The notes under the pieces: model-generated
Told to the model about the DNA's origin: nothing
Databases searched by the model: none
Seen by the model: only the letters and a program-made list of their open reading frames with translations
Translations under genes and position numbers: made by a program
In this document: piece by piece, positions 47,244-57,720 of the stretch
Position numbering within the stretch: the first letter of the stretch is position 1
Layout of the letters: each line of letters starts with the position of its first letter
Origin: Nageia nagi
Taxonomy: Eukaryota > Pinophyta
NCBI GenBank assembly: GCA_050084985.1
Contig: JBITNC010000001.1
Span: 155,434,001 to 155,498,000, forward strand
DNA: 64,000 nt
Direction of reading: 5' to 3'

Positions 47244-48769
47244 TAATTTCCAAACTCCATGTTGTGGATAGTGTTGAGCATACTCATACTACAAGGGTCT
47301 TCGGTTTGCAGTTCTTCCATCAATTCATCTGATTCTTCCAATTCGCCAAAGATTGCACAAACCTCCTCCTTTTTCTCCACGTGAAACTCAAAAAATTCCT
47401 CATTATTTAGTTTTACCCTCTTATTTCCACAATGGATCAAATAATGGGTGTAGTCCATTGCCAGATAACCCCCTATTTTAGCTGTAAATTCTCTAGACAG
47501 ACATAGCCCGAACAAAAGGGGTAGCTCAACAACTACAATTTCCTGAATAATAATTACAGAGGGACACTTATGTATTTTCAGGACTACATCCTTGATCACT
47601 CCTACTGTTTTGACAGGTGTGGAATCCAGTTGTAGTACTCCGGTGGATGTTCTTGTCATAGGCAACCCCATCACATCGCACACTGCTTTAGGCATCACAG
47701 TAGTAGCTGCCCCGAAATCAACCAAACAATTATGAAGTACATATCCCTCGATTTCCAGAGTCACATAAAAAGCCGGAGGTTTGTTCTTTCCCATCCCTGG
47801 ATATTTCGATGTCTCAAAAAGGTTAAGCACTCTTTCCATTCCTTCATTCAATGCTATAAGAGATGTTTTCAGTAAATCAATTTGCCCGGGAATTTTTAGA
47901 GCTTCAAACAAGGACACTCTTGAGGGAGTTCTCTTTAGCTCCGCCATAATGTTAAACTCTGGGATAGCCGGAGGTTCGCCAATTTTATTTCTAAATCTGT
48001 CAGTAAATCTTTCCTGAAGCTGTAGAGTATCATCTTTTCTCTGATGCTTGGTGAGTGAAGGGAACCTTAACTTCCGGAGATTTTGATCACTGGCTTTGGG
48101 CGTCGGTTTGGTTTCCGGAAACGGGAATTTTTGAGAAACCATTTCCTTTTCTGGGGTCTTTTCTTTAGACACGGGAACTGCGTCTTGCTTTTTAGGAAAC
48201 ACTGAACCGGAACTCTTTTGGGATTCAACTTTTCTTTCCGGAATACCGGAGACTAGGGGTTTTTTCCCTGATCTTGTTTCCACAGCGAAAACTCCTATAT
48301 CCGCTAGTGCAAAATTCATCAGGTTCACATCTCGGCTTATGTCGTCAGCTACACCAGGCGGAGGGATGCCCCCACTTCTTGATAAATATTCTTGGTATTG
48401 ATAAACAAAATATGTTGTTTGCTCATGAGCATCATTGCAGGCCAAACACAAACCAGTGGCTGACCCGGAAGAGGAAGCTTGGCTTACATCCTCATTCAAC
48501 ACATGCTGAGCCTTTTCTACAGCAGGATAAGGATATCTTCTTACATTGCTTTGCCTGCTTAGAATGGTAATCTGGTTTGCCATATTCCTACACAAATTTC
48601 GGAGTTCCTGAATCTCTGTCAATGAAGCTACTCCTTGATTCATATTAGGCTGATGAGGGGCTGGTAAGGCCAAGGGAGCTCTAGGGACTGGCAAGGTTGA
48701 TGGCCACTGTTGAATGGGGGCGGGAATACTGGCCAGAGGTGGAGCCAAACTAATTACTTGAGGTCTCAA
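47117..48769 (-). CDS. Gag C-terminus and protease of the Tat-like element
   Basis: 550 codons in the same frame as gag (two stops, at 48902 and near 48772, separate them). A Pro-rich start is followed by CLACNDAHEQTTYF (about 48435-48460), a possible decayed zinc knuckle. A long charged linker follows, then an aspartic protease at about 47730-47560: LVDFGAATTVMPKAVCDVMG, with DFGA where DSGA or DTGA is expected, then PLLFGLCLSREFTAKIGG. The Ser/Thr-to-Phe change beside the catalytic Asp may disable it. The ORF runs out of frame over the start of the RNase H. Confidence 0.75.
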   Translation of the reverse strand: MRPQVISLAPPLASIPAPIQQWPSTLPVPRAPLALPAPHQPNMNQGVASLTEIQELRNLCRNMANQITILSRQSNVRRYPYPAVEKAQHVLNEDVSQASSSGSATGLCLACNDAHEQTTYFVYQYQEYLSRSGGIPPPGVADDISRDVNLMNFALADIGVFAVETRSGKKPLVSGIPERKVESQKSSGSVFPKKQDAVPVSKEKTPEKEMVSQKFPFPETKPTPKASDQNLRKLRFPSLTKHQRKDDTLQLQERFTDRFRNKIGEPPAIPEFNIMAELKRTPSRVSLFEALKIPGQIDLLKTSLIALNEGMERVLNLFETSKYPGMGKNKPPAFYVTLEIEGYVLHNCLVDFGAATTVMPKAVCDVMGLPMTRTSTGVLQLDSTPVKTVGVIKDVVLKIHKCPSVIIIQEIVVVELPLLFGLCLSREFTAKIGGYLAMDYTHYLIHCGNKRVKLNNEEFFEFHVEKKEEVCAIFGELEESDELMEELQTEDPCSMSMLNTIHNMEFGNYCLIEPESFIRNSQGKISGEMKCGRCLLTGQDPKMDPESGLS

Positions 48770-48901
48770 AATTTGCTATTGGGCGGTTACTGGAAAATAA
48801 GGCATTGGCATGCGACTTGGCAATTTTCCAACTGCAATCAGACAGGATTCAGCATATACTGCTTGTCTATAGACCTCCGGGAAAGTATTTACTCCAGAAT
48901 T

Positions 48902-49588
48902 TTAGATTTGCAAAGAGAGATCCGAAGGAAAGGCTCTCAGGTAATACATTAAGGCTTGAAATTGCTGAGGCCTGACTGGCATTGGGACTCTCATCCAAGT
49001 TTTTTGGAATCTAATGTTGAAATCCGGGATATTTTCTTGCTCATATCTTTTGATTGAAGTGAACTGTGTTAACAGAGAAAAAGGATCTCCTAATTCATTA
49101 AATTCCAAGATAAAGGGCTTTGCCAGTTGAGCCCAAGTGGTTATAGATCCATTAGGAAGGCCCCTGTACCAATCCAGGACCTTTCCTTTGAAAGACTGAG
49201 CCAGTAATCTCACCATGACATCTTCATGTTGAATATTATGAATCTTAGCTAGGCCAACTACATCAACACAATGCTCATAAGCCGTTTTCTCTGAAGTTGC
49301 GTCAAACTCCGGAAGGGTTTTGAAAACATTAGCTGGGATGTCATGCAACACGACCAGAGCTATTGGTACCCCATTGTCCCATTCCGAATAAATATTCTGA
49401 GCTGGATTAGCCATTCTAGGAGAGGTATTTCTAGTGTGAAGATTGGATGATTCTGGCTTGGTAAAGGATTTTAGGGTGCTAATACTATTCAGAGACTTGG
49501 ACTTGATCAGGGTCTTTCTCTTAGGAGCATCTAACGTTCTAAAATCCGGTGCTTCTTTTGCTGCTCTGGTTTTAGATCTAGTCCACAT
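48902..49588 (-). CDS. Gag of the Tat-like element
   Basis: The start is taken at the MWTRSKTRAAKEA Met (49588), since basic TRSK-type starts are common in Tat gag and the earlier Met (49642) adds an odd hydrophobic stretch. A capsid-like gag domain spans about 49290-48930: HEDVMVRLLAQSFKGKVLDW, YRGLPNGSITTWAQLAKPFI, FTSIKRYEQENIPDFNIRFQ. It stops at a TAA (48902), after which the same frame continues into the next ORF. Confidence 0.8.
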   Translation of the reverse strand: MWTRSKTRAAKEAPDFRTLDAPKRKTLIKSKSLNSISTLKSFTKPESSNLHTRNTSPRMANPAQNIYSEWDNGVPIALVVLHDIPANVFKTLPEFDATSEKTAYEHCVDVVGLAKIHNIQHEDVMVRLLAQSFKGKVLDWYRGLPNGSITTWAQLAKPFILEFNELGDPFSLLTQFTSIKRYEQENIPDFNIRFQKTWMRVPMPVRPQQFQALMYYLRAFPSDLSLQI

Positions 49589-49741
49589 AAACTCTAGGTT
49601 GCAAAAGAAAATAAGAGGTTCAAAAGCACATATGATATTCACAAATAATCTGCTTTAATACATACCATAGATAGTGCTTCAACAGAGTCGCCAATAAGTT
49701 TCTTCGGTGTCCCACCGGGCATGCCAAAAAGAAATTACTGT
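49589..49741 (-). other. Primer-binding and leader region of the Tat-like element
   Basis: Just inside LTR-B the minus strand reads TTTTTGGCATGCCCGGTGGG, the TTTGGC-type leader common to plant gypsy elements. Exact tRNA assignment was not attempted. Confidence 0.5.
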
Positions 49742-49894
49742 TGATTAGGATTGTGTAATATATGTGTTGATTAGGATTGTGTAATATATGCGCCGTGAAC
49801 AATCCCAACCAAAGTAAATCATGAACAGACTATAGTGACAGTCTGATCTCCGGAGAAGGCCGGTTCCTTATCTATTGGGCATAGAAAACGTAAC

Positions 49895-50142
49895 AGGAAA
49901 GGAAATAAAAGAGTAGGGTGCGAGGAATTTAAGCAAAAAGGCTTAGGGTAACAGGAAAGAAATAAAAGGAGTAGAGTGCGAGGAATTTAAGCAAAAGGGC
50001 TTAGGGTAACAGGAAAGAAATAAAATGAGTAGAGTGCGAGGAATTTAAGCAAAAGGGCTTAGGGTAACAGGAAAGAAATAAAAGGAGTAGAGTGCGAGGA
50101 ATTTAAGCAAAAGGGCTTAGGGTAACAGGAAAGAAATAAAAG
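49895..50142. repeat. 58-bp minisatellite, four copies, in LTR-B
   Basis: CGAGGAATTTAAGC occurs at 49921, 49979, 50037 and 50095, exactly 58 bp apart; units are almost identical. LTR-A and LTR-C have one copy each. Confidence 0.9.
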
Positions 50143-50859
50143 GTGGATCACTAGTTCAGCGCGGGCTTTCACAGTGTGTGAAACCTTGGCCTGAATCTAG
50201 TGTAGCAGCTACGGTACAAGCTCTCACTCTCTAATAGTTTCCCAGCGTTACTCTACCATGTAGCAGACACAGTTATACTAGCAATCCGCAATTATCATTC
50301 AGGAAACAAGCCAAGCTGCCACGATGTAACCAAATTAAGAATGACAATTACGATTGCTAGACAAGAAAGGTCAAGATGGTTTCATATTACTGATAAAAAC
50401 TACAGGTCTTCGAGAACAAATGTAAAGAGCAATACTAGGGCTTCCGACCCTTTTCTCACTTTATTTGCATATATTTATACTGTAGTAACTACAGTTACAA
50501 GAAGTGCAGAACAGAAACGGTTACAAAAACGGCTTCAAGATCCTAGCCTTCTTTTAACGGTTACAAAACAGGCAGATTGCAGATGATACGCTTCTTGACA
50601 ACTGTGATCTGACCTTTTGCTGGCTTCGTCTCTACATTCCGGAATATTTTACTCACTGGCTCCGGCTATTTGATCACTTTTTGCGGCCCTCATCGCTTCC
50701 GGGATCCGGTTTTGGGTTAAGGCCCAGAATCCGTGACATCATCTTCACATTTCCGGAATGCTCTACTTAACCGGCTCCGGCTTCTTTGATTATCTCTTGC
50801 TGACCTCATCATCTCCGGAACCCGTTCTTTATCAAAACTGAGCTTTATCCTTTTCGTCG

Positions 50860-51194
50860 TGACGTCATCGTTTTATCCGGAATGCTTTACTTCCGGAACA
50901 CTTAAGCTACCGGCTCCGGCTTCTTTGATTATCTTTTGCTGACCTCATCCTCTCCGAAACCCGGTTTCATTCAAAAATGTGAACGTTGTTCTCCCCGTGA
51001 TGTCATCTTCCCCTTCTGGAAATGTTTTACTTGCTTTCTCCGGAATATGGGCCTTTCCACAACTGAGCTTTTATCATTTCATTCCGGAACGCTTTATCCA
51101 CTGACTCCGGTCTTTTAATCACCCCTTGCTGACATCATCATCTCCGGAACCCGGTTTTTACCAAAATGCGACTGTCTTATCCTCTGTGACGTCA
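50860..51194 (-). promoter_or_regulatory. TGACGTCA sites in LTR-B U3
   Basis: Perfect palindromes at 50860-50867 and 51187-51194, plus one-base variants TGACATCA (about 50733) and TGATGTCA (about 50999). There are fewer intact sites than in LTR-A or LTR-C. Confidence 0.5.
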
Positions 51195-51339
51195 TCATCT
51201 TATTCCGGAATTTTTTACTTCCGGACTCCGGCCTGTTTTGTTTGCTCCAGAAAAACTCCCAGGGATCTTAAAATGAACCCATGATTGCAAGTAAAGTACA
51301 CCGGGCTTTAATAAAGAATTTATTATGTATGAATATACA

Positions 51340-52776
51340 ATATGCGCCATGAACAATCTTAACCAAAGTACATCAAGAACAAACTATGGTGACAGTCTGA
51401 TCTTCGGAGAAGGCCGGTTCCTTATACATTGGGTGTAGGAGAAGTAACGGGAAAGAAAATAAAAGGAGTAGAGTGCGAGGAATTTAAGCAAAAGGCTTAG
51501 GGTAACAAGAGAGAAAGCAAAGGTGAATCACTAGTTCAGCGCAGGCTTTCACAGAGTGTGAAACCTTGGTCTGAATCTGGTGTAGCAGCTACGATACAAG
51601 CTCTCTCTCTAATAGTTTCCCAGCTTTATTCTACCATATATGCAGACACAGTTATACTAACAGCTCGCAATTATCATTCAGGAAACACGCCAAGCTGCCA
51701 CAATGTAACCTAATTAAGAATAACAATTACGAGTGCTAGACAAGAAAGGTCAAGATGGTATCATATTACCGATAAAAACTACAAGTCTTCGAGAACAAAT
51801 GTAAAGAGCAATACTAGGGCTTCCGACCCTTTTTCCACTTTATTTTCATATACTTATACTGAAAAAATAACAGTTAAAAGAAAATGAAAACCGAACTGTT
51901 ACAAAAAACAGCCTCAAGATTCTGGCCACTTATAACTATCATCATCTATATATGCCGCTTGTTCGAATGTTACAGAACTAAGGAGGTCATGGAAGGTAAC
52001 GTTTCTCCAGAACTAAGATTCCGCCTTGCGCAGGTATCGATTCCTCTAGGACCTATTTCTTGCCAAAATATGACTATCTTTTCCCTTGCAACGTCATCAT
52101 TTTATTCTGGAAAGCTTTACTTCAGGAACACTTCATTTACGGACTCCGGCTCTTTGCTTATCTCTTGCTGACCTCACCATCTCCGAAACCCGGTCTTTAC
52201 AAAAAAATGACCATCTTTTCCTCTGTGACGTCATCGTTCCGCTTCGGCGCGCTTTATTCACTGACTCCGGCTCTTTAATCACTCCTTGCTGACCTCATCG
52301 CTTCCGGGTTCCGGTTTCATTCAAAAATGTGAACATTGTTTTCCCCATGACGTCATCTTCATACTTCCGGAACGCTTCACTTTACTGGCTCCGGCTATTC
52401 AATCACTCCTTGCTGACCTCATCGCTTCCGAAATCCAGTTTCATTCAAGAATGTGAACATTGTTTTCCCTATGACGTCATCTTCATACTTCCGGAACGCT
52501 TCACTTTACTGGCTCCGGCTATTCGACAACCCTTTTGCTGATCTCATCGCTTCCGGAATCCGGTTTCGGGTTAAGGTCCGAAATCACTGACGTCATCTCT
52601 TTTGTATCCGGGTTACTCAACATTAACTTGCGGGGCTTTCCTTCTTTCTTAATAACGTAATTACTTTCGAAAACCAGTTCTTAAAACCCATTATGATTAT
52701 GCTTAGCCTACGTCACCCCCGGAAGTGATCATACTTTCAGAAGAACCTTGGAGTGATGATTATGTATTGATATACA
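51340..52776 (-). repeat. LTR-C (outer 5' LTR) of the Tat-like element
   Basis: 1,437 bp, nearly identical to LTR-A. It joins LTR-B directly at 51339/51340 and lacks the last ~20 bases (CACAATCCTAATCA) of the LTR. TGACGTCA sites at 52226, 52348, 52472 and 52588 repeat the LTR-A array. Confidence 0.85.
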
Positions 52777-52923
52777 ATGACTAACACATATTTTGACAAT
52801 AAAACATAACAAGCACTCTAAATAACCCCTCAAGAGTAGATGTCTCTCTCTTAGGGTTTAAAATGACTACAAAATTACGAAAATACATTATATACAAGGC
52901 TAGAAAATATTTGGAATATTACA
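52777..52923 (-). mobile_element. Fragment of element X LTR (first ~145 bp)
   Basis: Matches 35938-36082 (GACTAACACATATTTTGAC, AGGGTTTA, TATACAAGGCT) and starts TGTAATATTCC at 52923 on the minus strand. It is the outer tip of a 5' LTR of X; the remainder of that LTR is gone. Confidence 0.75.
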
Positions 52924-54202
52924 CTTTTATCCTAGTCTTCTTCGTCACCCATTTGACTAGCTTTTCTTTACTTTCTCTTGCACCTCAACCAACCTTCATG
53001 ACATTGATCACTTTTTCATGCCCAAACAACTACATGCATGCAAACAAGACAAATCCAAGGTTACAAAAGTATCAAGAATGGGAGGCCAAAGGGACGAGGA
53101 AACGAGTTAAGGGGATGGCAAGCCAATTTTGGGAAACAGTTCCGTGATAGCTAGGGGATGACATGTGTAATAGTATTAAAAAAATTTAAAAATTTCAGAT
53201 TTATAAAAAATAAATATAGTTTTATTCATCATTGACATTCATTCAATTCAAACATGTAACACAATTTGAAAATCAACATTAAAATCACAAATACAAAACT
53301 AAAATATCAAATTGATACATAAGATAATTTAAAATCATAAATCAAAATGAACCATAATCTTAATGCCATTAAGTTTAAATAGTTGAAGAATCTAGTACAT
53401 ATTACATAGTCTTTGACCTGAATATGTCAAATAACAAAGAACAAGAACTAAAACTAGAAGTATACATGAAACCAAAACACTATGTCTCTGTTGGCTCATA
53501 CAGTAGTGTGCCTTTATCTAAGGTTGGATGCACAAGCAACCATGAAGGAAATAAAATATGCTCAATAATGAGAAAGGAAAAAATATAAAAAAAACATTAT
53601 TTATATCTAGATTTATCTCTGGCAAATCTTGGTTTATGACCCCTAATACCACAATTATCAATGTTGGGTCCATAGAAAGGCTTTAAAATAGTATGCCCTA
53701 CAAAGGAAAGGCTAAGTTCTAACTTTTCCCATCAATATATATTGAAGGTGGTCCATTATATGGACTAGAAAAAGACAACAGGTGCATAGTTATTTGTATT
53801 AAATTCTCCATGAATCTTCCAACATCCTGTAATTAAATTGGGACATATCAACATCATCATCAGAATTGATACAAAATAAAAAAAGAGACTATCAATTCAA
53901 AGATTGAGCTCCTCATCATGTTTGGTCCCTGATCAAGAGGAAATGAAATTGATTTAACGCTACAATTTGTGGCTGTAACAAGGAGGTACTGATAATATTG
54001 ATGAATGCAAACATCATCTAATTAGGGCTTCTCAAGCACTATATCTTAGAAACAAGGGAGTATGTGAAAACAACCTTTTCAATTTATCTAAACTTAAGAA
54101 TCACATATCACAATTCAGAGTATGAAATTTTCAGCTTTTAACTTTTAGAAACTGCATTTATATTATGTCAATCATAGATTCAACTTCAGGCAGGAAAAAA
54201 AC
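52924..54202. other. Intron sequence, no feature recognised
   Basis: AT-rich; the 94-codon ORF at 52863-53147 spans the X fragment and is not credible. Nothing else was seen up to the exon donor at 54201-54202. Confidence 0.4.
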
Positions 54203-54314
54203 CTTTTTCAGTCCGCTTTATAGACCCGGTTGCTCCTAAGATATCTCCAATATCTACAAGTGTCTTCAACAGCTCAAACATATCTTCATCTAGCCTTCCT
54301 TTCTCACAATACAG
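54203..54314 (-). CDS. Organellar lysyl-tRNA synthetase, OB-fold exon
   Basis: This 112-bp exon encodes LYCEKGRLDEDMFELLKTLV then DIGDILGATGSIKRTEK plus the first base of a Gly codon. It matches the OB-fold anticodon-binding domain of lysyl-tRNA synthetases, where IQLY, DIGDI-G and G---RTEKGELS are family signatures. Acceptor TTTTCAG precedes it and donor GGTTTT follows, both on the minus strand. Joining it to 22185-22293 restores KRTEK-GELSI without a gap. The preceding residues (RxFGKLAF-type strand) were looked for between 54315 and 64000 and not seen, so the upstream exons appear to lie outside the window. Confidence 0.92.
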
Positions 54315-54664
54315 CTGAAAATAAAAAGCCCAAAGTTTGAAGAGACATCTTGTCAAATAAAAGCACTTTTTAGATTAAAAACAGATATACAACAAGCCTA
54401 GTACATTCCAAACGTAATTCTAAAGTTTAAAAAAAGAAGTGCAGAAGCATATCAAAGTTCGCAAATTATCCAAGAATCTTCCAACAAGCTTTATGGTGGA
54501 AAATGAACACTTGAAATGTCAACATTAACCTGATTCTTCCAATGTTACAATGCTCGATAATTTAAATATTTTGAAATGTAACAACTTTTTAAAACAGAAC
54601 ATAAACTTCTCACAATACAAAACTGAAATAGAACTCAACCAACAAGCTCTGACAAAGTAAAAGA
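54315..54664. other. Intron sequence, no feature recognised
   Basis: Polypyrimidine-like acceptor region on the minus strand at the left edge, then AT-rich sequence up to the copia fragment. Confidence 0.4.
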
Positions 54665-55140
54665 ATTCGCATGAGGAGGAAGGGTTCCCTCATCAAACCT
54701 CACATCCCTACTCCGTGTTGTTGGATCCCAAAGCCTATATCCCTTAGATACCTCACTATACTCGGCGAACTTGAGACAACCTCCTCGGTAACGAGGCAGG
54801 TTGACCAAAATGAGGATCCCAAATTGACGAAGATGGCCTTCTTATTCTTTAGCTGCAACTTGGTTTGGAATATGTACTCAAGCATCATAACCAAATACTC
54901 TCAAGTGATTCATACTTGGCTTGATCCCACTCCACTTCTCTTTCAATGTTTTGCCTTGCGAGGCCCTAGTAACTGAGTGGTTCACTATATGGCATGCACA
55001 TGCAATTGACTCGCCCCATAATCGCAAATCAATATTCCCTCCATAAAGCATACATCTTGTCATCTCGACCAACACCCTCTTCTTCCTCTTTGCTACCCTA
55101 TTTTGCTGTGTAGTATATGTAATGTTCCATTTTTTGAGGT
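54665..55140 (-). pseudogene. Ty1/copia integrase C-terminus fragment
   Basis: The minus strand reads TPQQNRVAKRKKRVLVEMTR at 55120-55060 (the TPQQNGVAERKNRT signature that includes the catalytic Glu, here Lys). It continues CMLYGGNIDLRLWGESIACA and HLRVFGYDA at 54878, then, after frame changes, YRLWDP/RDV-like residues near 54720. RT and upstream integrase are missing. Confidence 0.8.
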
Positions 55141-55507
55141 CCCTTTCATGAGCACTTCTTCACTTAGCCATTTCTCCTCATGATGTGGACGTCAATTCTT
55201 TAGGACATTTTCCTTTGGATAAAGAAGAATGCATTATTACTTCAGACTTGCTATGCATCTTTCCTATCACTAATAGGGCTGAAAACAACTCCAAAGAAAG
55301 GGCTGGACATTATTTTAATGTCCTAGAATTTCCAACGGCTGCTACAGAGATTTCATGAGCTGATTTGTTGATGGAATATATTGAAGTTGCATTCCACCTA
55401 AAGGAGCTTCAGCTGATGTATGCATTTGTACCAAAGGATGTTTGGAAGACAATTATTTATGGCATCCTACAATTGCTTGAGGGCAAGCAATTTGAGAGGG
55501 GAGGCTT
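55141..55507 (+). mobile_element. 3' tail of a gypsy element before its LTR
   Basis: No ORF of note. It ends with TTTGAGAGGGGAGGCTT, a polypurine tract preceded by GAGGGCAAGCAA, the arrangement seen before chromovirus-type 3' LTRs. Confidence 0.55.
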
Positions 55508-56340
55508 TGTAACATCCCCATTGAATAAAAATAAATAAACTTGGAATCCTAGAGGTTCCCTTTTGTAAATATTTTATTTATTTGTTTTTAGTTACTCGGG
55601 ACAGAAATATAATGGTCCATTGAACCCACGTTGTTAGCCTCATGTGGGACATTTTCCTCCCAAGCTTAGGATGAGTTAGTATTATTTAATTGTACACTTG
55701 GAGATCCTAAATAGTAATTGTGGGAATCCCAAGACTTGTATAGCACCTAGATAGCATTTGAGCATGGGCAATCACTTAATAGCCCCAACGTTGGATTTGG
55801 GAGGACTTGTATACATGCGCCAGCCTTGGGGAGACTTCTAGACCCTCACGTTGGCCCATGATGACACCAAGACACCCACGCATGACTTCCAGACCCCCAC
55901 TTGGCATGTATGACTCCCAAGCACCTTCATTGAGCATGAGGACCCACATTGGGCTTGTAAAGGCCTTAGACACCTACATTAGGCTTGTAATGATCCCTAG
56001 GCATCCATGTTGGACATTTTGGAGCCTCTAGGAGGCTAATGTTGGATTGGGGAGATTAAGTGATGACTTTGAGGTGAGATCCAGATCCAGTGATGTGTTA
56101 TGTAAGGCGTTGGAGCCTCATTGTAGAGATATACTAAATTTGATATTAAAACCCCCCCTTTTACTACTCAAGTCCTGGCGACATCAAGCACCCTTGGACA
56201 TGTAGAGCAAGGAGAGTCCAAGAGGCTTGGAACACCTTCTGACTAGCGGCTGAGGTGAATGTTCGTGCTGTGAAGTTGCCCTACCCTAAGGCGTCCATAG
56301 CAGTCTGCACCTTTGAATCTGTCCGATGATATTCCGAAAC
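55508..56340 (+). mobile_element. Gypsy 3' LTR (L5), truncated
   Basis: Starts TGTAACATCCCC at 55508. It shares the LTR block (ATGTGGGACATTTTCCTCC near 55650, GTGGGAATCCCAAG near 55720) with L1 and L4. It stops near 56340, at a point matching about 27590 in L4, so the last ~560 bp are missing and T3 sequence follows. Confidence 0.7.
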
Positions 56341-57720
56341 TACATTCAATCTCTTTGTTGGGAGCTAGCCTGTGGGGGAGCCCTTCAGTGTGGCACCCAC
56401 ATAACTGGTAGAGTGTCTAACCTCTCCAACATTTGGGATACCTATTGGTCTCATACAGATCCAAGTCGAACGTTGCAATTTATTGGCAAATTGGAGAAGA
56501 CTAAAACGCTCAATGAGATAATTTGCCCATCCGACCTAGCCATTGCCACCTTGTTTCCGTTTGCAACGCCATTTCCTAAGCTATGTTTTGAAGTGGGGAG
56601 GTATTCCAATTTCAAGGATTGAGCCCTCTATGGTGACAACAATGTTAAAATCCTTGATTTTTCTCCCAAGGGCATTGAAGAAGCCTTCAAATGAAGCAAC
56701 AAAGGGATTGTTTACATAGAAAAGGACTCCTTGGATTATTATCAGAAATCTCACTGGGCCAAAGATCTCAAGGGGTTGTTTAAAGAGTTCTTCGAGAACA
56801 AATTGATCAATGCAAAGAGGCAACATTTCCACCCTAGCATCTCCAAGATCATCAATATGTTATCCAAGCTCGTGGGCAAAGAAGACGACCTGAAGTTAAG
56901 AAAGGAATTCATTGGTTTAATTGCTGTGATCGGAAATAGGCAGAGAATCAGATGGAGCGTGTTGATTAGTAACACCCTTCACATATTGGATCGTCCAAAA
57001 GATTTTACATGAATTCGTACCTTGTCTATCTCCTCCTCCATGGCAAAAAATAGAAAGTCAGCGCATGTAGATATGGATATCCTAAAGAATCTTGAGAAAC
57101 CCACATGGAGGGCCTATCCCAAGTGGTGGCTGGAATCAAGATGGGAAAACTTTACCATGAGGAATGATGGATGGGAATATCAGACTCACAAGGAGATCAA
57201 GGGCAAGCAACTAGTAAAAAGGATATCTGACTCAACCATAGAGGCCATCAGGAGGCATGCTGACTTCTTTTTAGAAGACCCTGTAGATACTTACATCCGA
57301 GTCTATGGATTTGAGGAAAGACCATACCTCTTACCCCGATATGGTCTTTCCGAGTCTACCCTTTCAGATGGTTCAATTCATTCAACCAGTTTGGTTTGTT
57401 AATGAAGATGGGAGCGCAAGGAAGGTTGAGCTCATAACCCATGAAGTCCAAAACACCGTCTGGGAGCTTCTCTTCGCCAAGGATGTGAACCTGTTGAAAG
57501 CGGAGAAGTATATTGAAAATCAACAGTAGTTGGCCATTTGGAAGTTTCAGATGGAATGCACCTCTTGCTACATCTTGGATTTCCACACCAAGAAGGATGA
57601 AGATCTGCCAGGCGCACTAGTAGTAGGGTTTTCCAAGGTGAAGGCTTTCTTCGAGGATAATTCTCATAGGATTTCGGAAGAAGTTTTCTTTTCTACACAT
57701 GGAGGAGCTGCCAATGCATA
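56341..57720 (+). pseudogene. T3 accessory protein, homologue of T1/T2 and Tat accessory ORF 1 (broken)
   Basis: One frame from about 56350 to 57345 with several stops, then a second frame to 57720. Motifs in family order: DTYWSHTDPSRTLQ, FATPFPKLCFEVGRY, VGKEDDLKLRKEFIGLI and RIRWSVLISN, MNSYLVYLLLH, KPTWRAYPKWW, WEYQTHKEIKGK, DTYIRVYGFEERPYLLPRY. The C-terminal disordered and coiled-coil parts found in T2 are absent or replaced by about 100 other codons (57530-57720). Closest relatives in the window are T1 and T2. Function unknown. Confidence 0.6.

Larger units (their letters stand above)
49742..51339 (-). repeat. LTR-B (inner 5' LTR) of the Tat-like element
   Basis: 1,598 bp, starting TGTATATTCATACATAATA at 51339. 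It shares the R/U5 half with LTR-A but has a clearly different U3 and a fourfold 58-bp repeat. A 26-bp end segment is duplicated at 49741-49790 (TTGATTAGGATTGTGTAATA twice). Confidence 0.8.
38243..52776 (-). mobile_element. Tat-like Ty3/gypsy retrotransposon with accessory ORFs, dual RNase H and three LTRs
   Basis: Minus-strand order: LTR-C (52776-51340), LTR-B (51339-49742), primer-binding region, gag (49588-), protease (~47720), archaeal-type RNase H (47243-46805), RT and RNase H (46811-45177), integrase (45170-43700), three accessory ORFs (43226-39787), LTR-A (39698-38243). No chromodomain was seen. The dual RNase H and the 3' accessory ORFs indicate the Tat/Ogre-like branch. Only a few stops and frameshifts interrupt the coding regions, and LTR-A and LTR-C look nearly identical, so the element is fairly young. 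Flanks (AACTT left, ATGAC right) do not form a target-site duplication. Confidence 0.8.

Noticed and set aside
49895-50142. CRISPR-like regular repeat
   Set aside because: Units are directly adjacent with no unique spacers and sit in an LTR; it is a minisatellite.
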